NCBI GenBank assembly: GCA_022827055.1
Contig: JAJDTR010000164.1
Coordinates: 158,440 to 222,439 of the forward strand
Direction of reading: 5' to 3'
DNA: 64,000 nt
From: Candidatus Poribacteria bacterium
GTDB lineage: Bacteria; Poribacteria; WGA-4E; JAJDTR01
This document shows, piece after piece, positions 1 to 7,229 of this stretch. Every line of letters begins with the position of its first letter. Within the stretch, counting starts at the first letter, position 1. The position numbers and the translations under genes were made by a program. The notes beneath the pieces were generated by a model. The model saw only the letters and a list, made by a program, of their open reading frames with translations, did not search any database and was not told the origin of the DNA.

Positions 1-61
1 ATGCCTGTTCATCCCCGGCTTGCGCGCGCGAAACGAGTACGTCGTCCTCAACCATGATCAT
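1..61 (-). CDS. ECF-type RNA polymerase sigma factor, N-terminus only (cut by window edge)
   Basis: Reading the minus strand from an ATG at 61 gives about 20 residues beginning MIMVEDDVLVSRAQAGDEQA. The LVSRAQAGDEQA stretch matches the start of sigma-70 region 2 in extracytoplasmic-function sigma factors. A strong ribosome binding site (GGAGGAGA on the minus strand, 67-74) lies 5 nt before the ATG; a second ATG two codons in (53-55) is the alternative start. The rest of the gene is outside the window, so subgroup and target genes cannot be told. The CpxP/Spy-like gene just upstream on the same strand is separated from it by a terminator. Confidence 0.65.
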   Translation of the reverse strand, partial: MIMVEDDVLVSRAQAGDEQA

Positions 62-397
62 GGGTTTCTCCTCCGCACTTTATAAGACGTTGCCGCGCGA
101 CTATTTTCTAGCACTTTTTTTGAACGTTTCACGTATTGAAAGCGAAATCCAGAACCTTTACAGTTAATTCAGACTCAAGAAAATTGTCCTACTGGGGGTA
201 AATTTTTGAAAACGAGGGGCAAAACTCCCGCACAGAGAGCTTCCATTTATTTTAGAGTGTTGAAATTTGTATGCTAAATTGTTAGCATTACGTTCACAAG
301 CATAAACTTCCCTTATAAGTATGGACGTGACACAAAAAGAGCGCATCCGTTCAATGATGCGCTCTCTCGTGTTGCGAATTTTACCGTAGTGTATGGC
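62..397. other. intergenic region between ECF sigma gene and CpxP/Spy-like gene
   Basis: This stretch holds the terminator at 331-364 and the ribosome binding site of the sigma gene. A TATAAA-like hexamer on the minus strand at 79-84 is too close to the start codon to be a convincing promoter. I see no gene in it. Confidence 0.5.
331..364 (-). terminator. intrinsic terminator of the CpxP/Spy-like gene
   Basis: A perfect 9-bp inverted repeat (GAGCGCATC at 339-347, GATGCGCTC at 356-364) with an 8-nt loop is followed, reading on the minus strand, by TTTTTG. It lies 34 bp beyond the stop codon of the gene at 398-898, so it probably ends that transcript before the ECF sigma gene. Confidence 0.7.
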
Positions 398-898
398 CTA
401 ACCCCGGGGACCGCCGCCCCCACCGCCTCCGCGTCTGCCCGATCCGCCGCGCCGACGCATCATCTGATTTATCCGATCCGCCTCTAATTTTTCGAGTTGG
501 CTGATCTGTTCTTCCGTCAAGACGGCATTTCGGTCCGTAGCGAATGCCTCGCGAAGTTGCGCCATCTCAAGGCGCATGGACTGAAAGTCACCAGATTCTC
601 TAGCCTCTTTTACGGCTTTTTCAAGTTTCTCACGGTGTTTTTGGAACACCGGCCGCGCTTTCAGAAGTGTTTCATCGTCAACTTTAACCACAAAGGTTAA
701 GTCCGTCCATGAACTGTCAATTATACTGGTGGGCGAGAATCCGCGCATACCGCCAGGACCGCCGCGTCCTCCGCCGCGCCCTCTCTCGCGCATTTCGCTC
801 CTGTCGGGGCGCTGGGCTTGAGTAATCTCATTTAACACAAAAACAGTTGCTAAAACAATAGCGAGCACGGATACAACGCCTAAAGATTTGCGTGCCAT
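398..898 (-). CDS. Spy/CpxP-like periplasmic protein with Gly/Arg-rich tracts
   Basis: The 166-residue protein starts with a signal peptide (hydrophobic core about residues 7-22, likely cleavage near residue 28). A Gly/Arg-rich segment follows (36-53), then a charged helical region (about 75-145) containing LTEEQ at 127-131, and a Gly/Arg-rich tail. An LTxxQ motif in an amphipathic helical periplasmic protein is the hallmark of the Spy/CpxP/ZraP family, which bind unfolded proteins or sense envelope stress. The start is supported by GAGGGAGA (minus strand, 906-913). A terminator follows at 331-364. Its closeness to an ECF sigma gene on the same strand suggests, but does not show, a role in envelope stress. 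The Gly/Arg tails are unusual for the family and could bind nucleic acid or metal. The family call is moderate. Confidence 0.6.
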   Translation of the reverse strand: MARKSLGVVSVLAIVLATVFVLNEITQAQRPDRSEMRERGRGGGRGGPGGMRGFSPTSIIDSSWTDLTFVVKVDDETLLKARPVFQKHREKLEKAVKEARESGDFQSMRLEMAQLREAFATDRNAVLTEEQISQLEKLEADRINQMMRRRGGSGRRGGGGGGGPRG

Positions 899-1198
899 GA
901 TAGTATCTCCCTCATTGTTGAATGTTAAAATTGAGCTACGCCACCGGAATATACCGATGGAGTGTAAAATTAGTCAGAATTCTTCGATTTCTATTGATTT
1001 AGACAAATGACGTGAAGAAAAGTTCGTACCTTTGTGTAGAGATATGACAAACGGCTTTGTTTCACCGGTTTTCATAAATTAAATTCACGCAACACCGAGG
1101 AATTGGTGGTAGCAAATCTTCCACCCTCCGTTCTTCTATCCTTCCAGTCCTATTATTCTCTGTCGCTCCAGAGGATGAACATTCACATTAAAACCTAT
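899..1198. other. intergenic region, no gene seen
   Basis: About 300 bp between the start of the CpxP/Spy-like gene and the stop of the SDR gene. It must hold the promoter of the former; TATATT on the minus strand near 951 with a weak -35 (CTGACT) is possible but not convincing. No terminator hairpin with a T-run is visible for the SDR gene. Confidence 0.4.
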
Positions 1199-2011
1199 CT
1201 ATTCTTCCTGAAGATGTTGTAACATTGATAGTGGAGTCGCCGCTACTGTCCCGCCATCAACCGGCAAGACCACACCAGAAATCCAGCGGGATTCATCACT
1301 CGCTAAGAACACGCCGGCCCAAGCCACATCCCATGCCGTCCCTTCTGCCCCCAAAGGATTTGCGCGGCGGCGAAGTTCTCGTGATTCCGCCGGGATCTGT
1401 CCAACGAAAGGCCCCCATAGCTGACCGGGGGCAATAGAATTGACTCGAATGTTGTCTCGTCCATGATACACCGCCATATTTTGTGTCATGGCTATGACAC
1501 CCCCCTTTGCCGCGGCATAAGGGACATTAGGCCGCCACCCCGTGCGCATTCCGTCGATAGAAGAGATATTGATTATCGACCCGCCGCGGTTCGCTATCAT
1601 TGGCGGGATGGCGTGTTTGCATGCCAGCATAGTGCCTTTCAGGTTGACATCCACTACACGTTCCCAACTGTCCTCTTCTATTTCAACAACAGATTTCCTA
1701 TCGGTAAAGCCTGCATTGTTGAATAGGATGTGCAATCCGCCGTAACGTGAGACGGCGGCTTCAACCATTCTTTGACAGGCGCCGCTATGTGTCACATCGG
1801 CGACGTAAAGCGACGCCTCTCCACCCTCGTCCTCAATCTGTGCCAAGGTTCTCTTCGCGTTTTCCTCTTCTTTATCTGCTACCAACACGCTTGCCCCTTG
1901 CCTTGCAAACAGGATAGCAGTAGCCGAACCAATACCCACAACCCCGCCGCGCGATCCTGCCCCGGTAACAACAGCAACTTTTCCCTTTAACCTTTCCCCG
2001 TTCTGCAGCAA
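1199..2011 (-). CDS. short-chain dehydrogenase/reductase (SDR)
   Basis: The 270-residue protein is a classical SDR: glycine-rich cofactor loop T16GAGSRGGVVGIG28 (longer than the minimal TGxxxGxG), acidic D46 after the second strand (usual for NAD preference), NNAG at 98-101, active-site serines around 150-151, and the Y165-xxx-K169 catalytic pair. It would oxidise an alcohol or reduce a carbonyl in the cytosol; the substrate cannot be read. The start codon is TTG, chosen because AAAGGA lies about 9 nt upstream and no other in-frame start fits. It begins 24 bp after the stop of the aminotransferase gene and is very likely cotranscribed with it, so the two may act on the same amino or keto acid. 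Confidence 0.85.
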   Translation of the reverse strand: MLQNGERLKGKVAVVTGAGSRGGVVGIGSATAILFARQGASVLVADKEEENAKRTLAQIEDEGGEASLYVADVTHSGACQRMVEAAVSRYGGLHILFNNAGFTDRKSVVEIEEDSWERVVDVNLKGTMLACKHAIPPMIANRGGSIINISSIDGMRTGWRPNVPYAAAKGGVIAMTQNMAVYHGRDNIRVNSIAPGQLWGPFVGQIPAESRELRRRANPLGAEGTAWDVAWAGVFLASDESRWISGVVLPVDGGTVAATPLSMLQHLQEE

Positions 2012-2035
2012 TGGCTTCTATCCTTTGAAAAAAGT

Positions 2036-2941
2036 TTAACTCAGTCTGGACAAATACTGACCGACAATGTCTATACCCACCAACTCGCTGTATGCCGTCT
2101 GGAGGCGATACGTCACGGGACCGGGTACACTGCCATCTCCGATGGTGATTCCGTTGACCGACGACACGGGACAGATACAATAGCTGGTAGAGGTGATAAA
2201 GGCTTCATCAGCGGTGTAAGCGTCAAAGAGATCAATGTCTTCTTCGCGCACTAAAATGCCCAGCTCTTCGGCAAGATCCATAGTTGTTTGACGGCTGATG
2301 CCAGCCAAAATGTACTGCTCTTTCGGTGTGATTACCACGCCATTCTTTACAATAAGGAAATTGGCTCCAGCGCCTTCGCAAATATTGCCGTTAATGTCCA
2401 GCAGAATCGGAATCGCATCCGGGTTCTGAGCCTTGACTTCCTGCTCACCGAGAAACAGATTGATGTAATTGTGTAACTTCGCTCTAGGACTCAAACATTC
2501 CGGCGGCGTCCGCCTTGTCGCAGGTGTTATCACCGAAAGGCCATCTCGAAAATACCTGGCTCTGGCTGCAAACGGAATCGGCAAAGTCTCAATGATAACG
2601 GTGGGCTTGAATGTGTCGTACGTCGTGGCCGTGCCTCTGCTCACACGTTGATTCGCCCAAGTATCATCGTTTTCGCCAAGCAGAGGAAGATTTGCTTTGA
2701 CCACTTCGCGAGTCAGCTCTGCCATCCGGTCTCTAGTCATCCCTGAATCTATGCGCATGTATTTTAGCGAATTATAAAACCGGTCGAGGTGTTCTTTCAG
2801 CTTGAAAATCCTCCCGCCAAACGTGCGCGTCGCATCGAACACGGCATCTCCGAACATAAATCCTCGGTCGCGGAAGGAAACTCTTGCTTCGCTCTCCGGT
2901 ATTATCTCCCCATTGAAATACACGACACGTTCTTGCGCCAT
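2036..2941 (-). CDS. class IV (branched-chain/D-amino acid type) aminotransferase
   Basis: This 301-residue protein is a fold-type IV PLP aminotransferase related to IlvE, DAAT and aminodeoxychorismate lyase. The N-terminal FNGEIIP...FRDRGFMFGDAVFDATRTF segment is typical. The PLP-binding lysine is K155 in PRAKLHNY, and E189 in ICEGAGANF is the conserved glutamate near the pyridine nitrogen. Sequence alone does not separate branched-chain from D-alanine activity. It is the first gene of a two-gene unit with the SDR. The ATG at 2941 has only a weak ribosome binding site. Confidence 0.85.
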   Translation of the reverse strand: MAQERVVYFNGEIIPESEARVSFRDRGFMFGDAVFDATRTFGGRIFKLKEHLDRFYNSLKYMRIDSGMTRDRMAELTREVVKANLPLLGENDDTWANQRVSRGTATTYDTFKPTVIIETLPIPFAARARYFRDGLSVITPATRRTPPECLSPRAKLHNYINLFLGEQEVKAQNPDAIPILLDINGNICEGAGANFLIVKNGVVITPKEQYILAGISRQTTMDLAEELGILVREEDIDLFDAYTADEAFITSTSYCICPVSSVNGITIGDGSVPGPVTYRLQTAYSELVGIDIVGQYLSRLS

Positions 2942-3323
2942 TTTTCTACCGCGTTATAGTTGTGTTCTGTATGCAATCAGGTCATCGCAGCCACTCGGTT
3001 GAGTGCCGTCAACTTGGTGTCAAGAATCCATTTATTACACTTAATAGCATCTGTAGTTATTGGCATTGTAGCACAATCGCTTCCAAAATCACAGGAATTT
3101 CAATCTGCCTCGTATAACGGCAAAGTGCTTGACTTTTTGTTGGCCCACTGTATAATCCCTCGTAGGATATTCACGAAAATTGAGTGCCGCTACCATTGAG
3201 AAATTACCACTCCAGTTTGTGCGGGGCATTTTGAAAACATAGTAAGTTATACTCTGCGTTGGGTATTATTGCGCTTTCTTTTCCAGTAATAATTGTTTCT
3301 AATAGGACTTACGTAGCACCAGC

Positions 3324-3364
3324 AGGTCGGGAATCGGAGTTCCCTCGTACAAGGGTCGCGACCT
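3324..3364. repeat. nested small hairpins next to the 36-bp repeat
   Basis: AGGTCG (3324-3329) pairs with CGACCT (3359-3364). Inside lie GGGAA...TTCCC (3329-3333/3340-3344) and CCCT...AGGG. CGCGA (3357-3361) can also pair with TCGCG (3370-3374). Such compact palindromes beside a dispersed repeat look like a REP-type element. No second copy of this block was seen in the window. Confidence 0.4.
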
Positions 3365-3373
3365 GGAGATCGC

Positions 3374-3409
3374 GGGATCTCTATCGCACTCGCTATCCGC
3401 TCGTTTGAT
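3374..3409 (-). repeat. 36-bp interspersed repeat, copy 1
   Basis: On the minus strand this reads as the unit that begins ATCAA, contains GAGCGGATAGCGAGTGCG and ends GATAGAGATCCC. It matches the copy at 45155-45190 at 35 of 36 positions in the opposite orientation. It is noncoding here. Confidence 0.8.
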
Positions 3410-3534
3410 CCTACAGAAGACGCAATTTCTGACAGTGCGGAGTATAAAATTCACAGGATCTCAACCCGTAAAAACTACAAGAAAGAGGCATGTTCATCTT
3501 GCATTCTCCGCCTTGTGTCAGAAAGGAAAATCAA

Positions 3535-5373
3535 ATGACAATGCACCTAAAACGCAACTGGATATTTCTGATAGTGCTGTTAACCTTCACGCCGCTTAAC
3601 TTTGGGCATACTGATTCTGATTCCCAGCCTGCCGATAAAAATCTAAACGCTGATGTTACCGAGCTTGATGGAACGCTATCGCCACGTCAATACATTGAGG
3701 TGCTGATTCACGGTCCGTATGTAGAAGTCAAATCGCCTTTCGCGTTTGCCCCGACAAACAAGACTATACGAAGTTTAATATCTGAGCTTGAAGTCATTCG
3801 GAAAAATGAGAAAGCAATCGGAGTACTATTGAGGATTGAGAACTTAGGCGTCGGCTGGGCGAAACTACAAGAGATTCGAGACAAGATAATCCAACTGCGC
3901 GAGACGGGAAAAGAGGTTATCGGCTATCTTGATGGTGGGGGAAATGCGGAATATCTGCTTGCTTGCGCCGCCGATAGAATCTTCCTCGCTCCCGCGGGCA
4001 CCGTCGGCTTGACAGGACTACGCGCGGAGGTGATGTTCTACGCCGGTTTGCTCGAGAAACTTGAAATCGAAGCACAAATGCTATCCATCGGTAAGTATAA
4101 ATCCGCAATCGAGCCATTTACGCAAGAGGGTATGTCCGAACCCTTCCGTGAAGCGGTCAACGCCATCCTTGATGACCTGCACAATCAACAAATTGAGATG
4201 ATTGCAGGTGGACGTGCACACCTTGATCCTGTAGCCGTAGCGAAACTTATTGACGAAGGACCCTTCACCGCACAAGAAGCGCTTGACAACAGGTTGGCGG
4301 ACGGTCTCCTATACTACGACGAACTACTCTCTTCAATCCAAACTGAATCGGCGAAACCAATTGAGATGATCACAGACTACAGCGAGAATTCCAAGGAGGT
4401 ACAGGATTTAACCGGGTTTGCCGGATTAATGCGCCTTTTTTCTATGTTGTCGCCGCCGAAGAAAGATAGTGATCGCTCGGACACTCCTCGCATCGCGCTC
4501 ATTTACGCAACAGGCCCTATCTTATCCGATGTCCCGGATGGCCCTTTCAATACCGGACCGATTATCACGTCTGCTAAACTTAAGGATGCATTGCATCAAG
4601 TACGAACGGACGACTCTACCGTAGCGGCTGTGATACGCATTGACAGTCCGGGCGGTTCGGCACTTGCTTCGGACCTCATCTGGAGAGAGGTTCTTCTGAC
4701 TCAACGCGAAAAACCTGTTGTCGTATCTATGTCGGACGTTGCGGGATCAGGTGGCTACTACATCGCAATGGCGGCGGGGACGATTGTCGCTCAACCCGGT
4801 ACAATCACCGGATCGATAGGGGTTTTTGGCGGAAAATTAAACCTCAAAGGATTCTACAATAAGCTTGGGCTGACCAAGGATGTTGTTGCCCGCGGCAAGA
4901 ATGCAAACATCTACTCGGATTATGCAAGTTTCACCCCAACCGAACGTGAACGAGTAGAAAAACTAATGAAAACGGTTTACGAGGGTTTTGTTGAGAAAGC
5001 CGCTGAAGGCAGGGGGAAGGCGAAGGAGGAAATTCACGAAATCGCGCAAGGACGCATCTGGACAGGTAAACAGGCAAAAGAGATTGGACTTGTCGATGTG
5101 CTTGGAGGGCTCGACACTGCCCTTTCCGTAGCAAAAGCCAATGCCGGGTTAAGCGAAGATGATAAAGTTCAGATATTCATGCTGCCAAAGCCGAAATCGT
5201 TCGTTGAGGTCCTCGTAGAAGATATGGAGAAAAACCTTAGTATTTCGGTAATCCCGAATCTACCAGCAGTCACTGTCTCGATTGCGAAGCCGCCGTCGGC
5301 GCTGTACCAACTGCTGTTGTTTGCAAACGAACCTGTCGCTACGGTCTTACCGGTTGACATTGCAATCAAATGA
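3535..5373 (+). CDS. sppA: signal peptide peptidase SppA, long (67K) type
   Basis: A membrane-bound serine protease that degrades cleaved signal peptides. The protein has the duplicated architecture of E. coli SppA: an N-terminal half with the general-base lysine (K189 in GKYKSAIEPF) and a C-terminal half with the nucleophile (S405 in AGSGGYYIA). Both catalytic residues are intact. A hydrophobic N-terminal anchor or signal (about residues 8-23) precedes the mature part. I prefer the ATG at 3535, which follows GAAAGGA, over an upstream in-frame ATG at 3490 whose purine run is too close. The protein of 612 residues is normal for the long type. A short-form SppA is encoded at 34949-35821, so the organism has both classes. 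Confidence 0.9.
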   Translation: MTMHLKRNWIFLIVLLTFTPLNFGHTDSDSQPADKNLNADVTELDGTLSPRQYIEVLIHGPYVEVKSPFAFAPTNKTIRSLISELEVIRKNEKAIGVLLRIENLGVGWAKLQEIRDKIIQLRETGKEVIGYLDGGGNAEYLLACAADRIFLAPAGTVGLTGLRAEVMFYAGLLEKLEIEAQMLSIGKYKSAIEPFTQEGMSEPFREAVNAILDDLHNQQIEMIAGGRAHLDPVAVAKLIDEGPFTAQEALDNRLADGLLYYDELLSSIQTESAKPIEMITDYSENSKEVQDLTGFAGLMRLFSMLSPPKKDSDRSDTPRIALIYATGPILSDVPDGPFNTGPIITSAKLKDALHQVRTDDSTVAAVIRIDSPGGSALASDLIWREVLLTQREKPVVVSMSDVAGSGGYYIAMAAGTIVAQPGTITGSIGVFGGKLNLKGFYNKLGLTKDVVARGKNANIYSDYASFTPTERERVEKLMKTVYEGFVEKAAEGRGKAKEEIHEIAQGRIWTGKQAKEIGLVDVLGGLDTALSVAKANAGLSEDDKVQIFMLPKPKSFVEVLVEDMEKNLSISVIPNLPAVTVSIAKPPSALYQLLLFANEPVATVLPVDIAIK

Positions 5374-5451
5374 GAAAATCTGTCACTGACGAGGATAATT
5401 TTGCGGCTACGTCGGATTCTTCCCTGATGCGTGCGGCCGGCGTTCCGGCAA

Positions 5452-6534
5452 TTAGGCACTCATTTGCAGCATTCGCTCAATAGGAGTTCGTGCCCGCTCA
5501 ATCACATCGGGGCCGAGAGTCACCTCATAATCACTCAGACTGTCGCCCGCATCGATTGCTTCAAGGATATGAAGCACTTTAGCAAGGTTGACTTTCGCCA
5601 TGTGCGAACACCGAACAGAGCAAGCAGTCCAAAATTGTACAGTCGGAAACTCTTGCGACAGGTTCGATGTCAACTCACACTCTGACGCCACGAAAGCGCG
5701 CTCCAACTGATTCTCCTTTACCCGCTTTGCGATGTCTTGCATAATCTGACTCGTGCTTCCATAAAAATCGGCCTCCCTTAGGACCTCTCGACGACATTCC
5801 CAATGCGCATACAAAACGCGACTCCCGTGTCCCTTGGGAATCACGAAGGATTCACGCACGGCGAGCAAATCCGATAGCCTGAATTCCTCATGTACCTCAC
5901 AAACAGCCCCTTTCTCGTGGTTTCCCTTGCCCGGGTAGATGACAGTTTTCTCGCCGGCCAGTTCATCTTCCAAGTTCTGAGCAAAATAAATGTCCGGCAC
6001 AAACACAATCTGATCGCCTGGCATTTCCCTAGCTATCTTGGCAGCGTTTGCCGATGTGCAGCAAACGTCTGATTCCGCCTTCGCATCCGCATAACTATTG
6101 ATATAGATCATGACCGGTACATCAGGATACATGACCTTCAGGCTCTTAACATCCGCCGCGCCAAAATTGTCAGCCAGCGAGCAGCCTGCCGTCTTGTCGG
6201 CAACAAGCACCGTCTTTGACGGGTTGAGAATCTTGGCTGTTTCCGCCATGAATGGAACCCCATTAAAGATGATATACGGCGCAGTCGTCTTGGCAGCGTG
6301 CATACTCAGCCCGAGCGAGTCACCCTGTTCCTGTTTCGTGGACAAACCAAATACTAGCGGCTCCATATAGTTGTGACCAAGCATGACAACGTTATGTTTC
6401 TGCTTGAGCGCTAGAACTCTGTGCAAGGTCTTTGCATGTGCTTCAATGTCTACCGGCGTCAAACTCGGATGATTTCTTCCGTACAACTCCGTTTTCACGC
6501 CCTCAAGATTTAGATTTTCTGCCTGTATGCTCAT
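5452..6534 (-). CDS. nadA: quinolinate synthase NadA
   Basis: NadA condenses iminoaspartate and dihydroxyacetone phosphate to quinolinate in de novo NAD synthesis, using a [4Fe-4S] cluster held by three cysteines. The 360-residue protein shows three cysteine segments at the expected places: C118 in TAGCSLADN, C212 in AVCEVHEEF, and C309 (or nearby C305) in ACSVRCSHMAKVNL. GHNYMEP and YGSTSQI are further family motifs. The ATG at 6534 was preferred over an upstream in-frame start at 6597 because AAAGG sits 10 nt before it and the family starts near here. No nadB or nadC lies beside it. A consensus promoter and two palindromes lie upstream (6670-6740), which suggests regulation. Confidence 0.92.
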   Translation of the reverse strand: MSIQAENLNLEGVKTELYGRNHPSLTPVDIEAHAKTLHRVLALKQKHNVVMLGHNYMEPLVFGLSTKQEQGDSLGLSMHAAKTTAPYIIFNGVPFMAETAKILNPSKTVLVADKTAGCSLADNFGAADVKSLKVMYPDVPVMIYINSYADAKAESDVCCTSANAAKIAREMPGDQIVFVPDIYFAQNLEDELAGEKTVIYPGKGNHEKGAVCEVHEEFRLSDLLAVRESFVIPKGHGSRVLYAHWECRREVLREADFYGSTSQIMQDIAKRVKENQLERAFVASECELTSNLSQEFPTVQFWTACSVRCSHMAKVNLAKVLHILEAIDAGDSLSDYEVTLGPDVIERARTPIERMLQMSA

Positions 6535-6669
6535 GACGGTGTTACCTTTGGATTCTCTCTCCGTAGCTGAACCACGAAACTTCTTCTCTGCGACCAAGGA
6601 TACCGTGTTTCCAACCTGCCTGTATCAGAAATGGGTGGTGCATCAAGCTTGTAAACGGAAATGGGAAAG

Positions 6670-6698
6670 AGTGTACACCAAATCACAGTTTTTGTCAA
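6670..6698 (-). promoter_or_regulatory. sigma-70 promoter of nadA
   Basis: On the minus strand a perfect -35 TTGACA (6693-6698) and a -10 TACACT (6670-6675) are separated by 17 bp. Transcription would start near 6663, giving a leader of about 130 nt before the nadA ATG. Confidence 0.7.
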
Positions 6699-6705
6699 GT
6701 ATGTT

Positions 6706-6740
6706 TCCATTGGAATGGAGCCACCAAACCCAAGGTGGCT
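6706..6740. promoter_or_regulatory. two palindromes directly upstream of the nadA promoter
   Basis: TCCATTGGAATGGA (6706-6719) is a perfect palindrome starting 7 bp upstream of the nadA -35 box. It touches a second inverted repeat, AGCCACC (6719-6725) and GGTGGCT (6734-6740), with an 8-nt spacer. Neither has a T-run, so they look like protein binding sites rather than terminators. Between here and the promoter near 7075 I see nothing further. Confidence 0.45.
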
Positions 6741-7071
6741 GGAAATTTTCAAGTATGGACATCTGTATACAAATCCACGTTAATCGTATCTGACAATCTA
6801 GATGAAGATGAGTAGCCTGAGCGCCGACGTCAGTTTGGTCATCTAGTGCCGGCAGTCGTTGGCTCTTGGCAATCGGAAGTGAGCCTTCTTTCCCTGGCAC
6901 GTGATTATCCCCCCTTCCCGAGGTGCCACGCGAGCACATGCATTGTTGGAGGCAAGATTCCGGTACAAGGCAACGTATATGCCATTGAATCTAATTCGAT
7001 TCCAGTTCTCTGTCGAGACTCAGCTTGCGCCGGTGCGTTCCCATTTTTGCGTGTCATTTTTCTGTGACTCA

Positions 7072-7080
7072 TGCTATAAT
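7072..7080 (+). promoter_or_regulatory. extended -10 promoter of the transketolase-like gene
   Basis: TGCTATAAT is a perfect extended -10 element. The -35 region 18 bp upstream (GTGTCA, 7051-7056) is weak, as is common for extended -10 promoters. The start point would be near 7087, leaving a leader of about 140 nt before the ATG at 7230. Confidence 0.55.
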
Positions 7081-7229
7081 TGCGTGGAATTGTGAGACTC
7101 AACGAATATTCAGATGCTGGGCATATGTGGCTTCACAGCACCTTCACGCATAGCTGTAGTTGAAACCTTGGCGTTCATAGCGTCGCAGATCGCCCACAAA
7201 AAAACTTTAGGAAAGAATGAGGAATAAAC

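Larger units (their letters stand above)
2942..3534. other. intergenic region with repeat elements between divergent genes
   Basis: About 590 bp separate the aminotransferase and sppA, which are transcribed away from each other. The left part (2942-3300) shows nothing I can name. The right part holds a nested hairpin block (3324-3364) and one copy of the 36-bp interspersed repeat (3374-3409). I find no convincing promoter for either gene. Confidence 0.5.
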
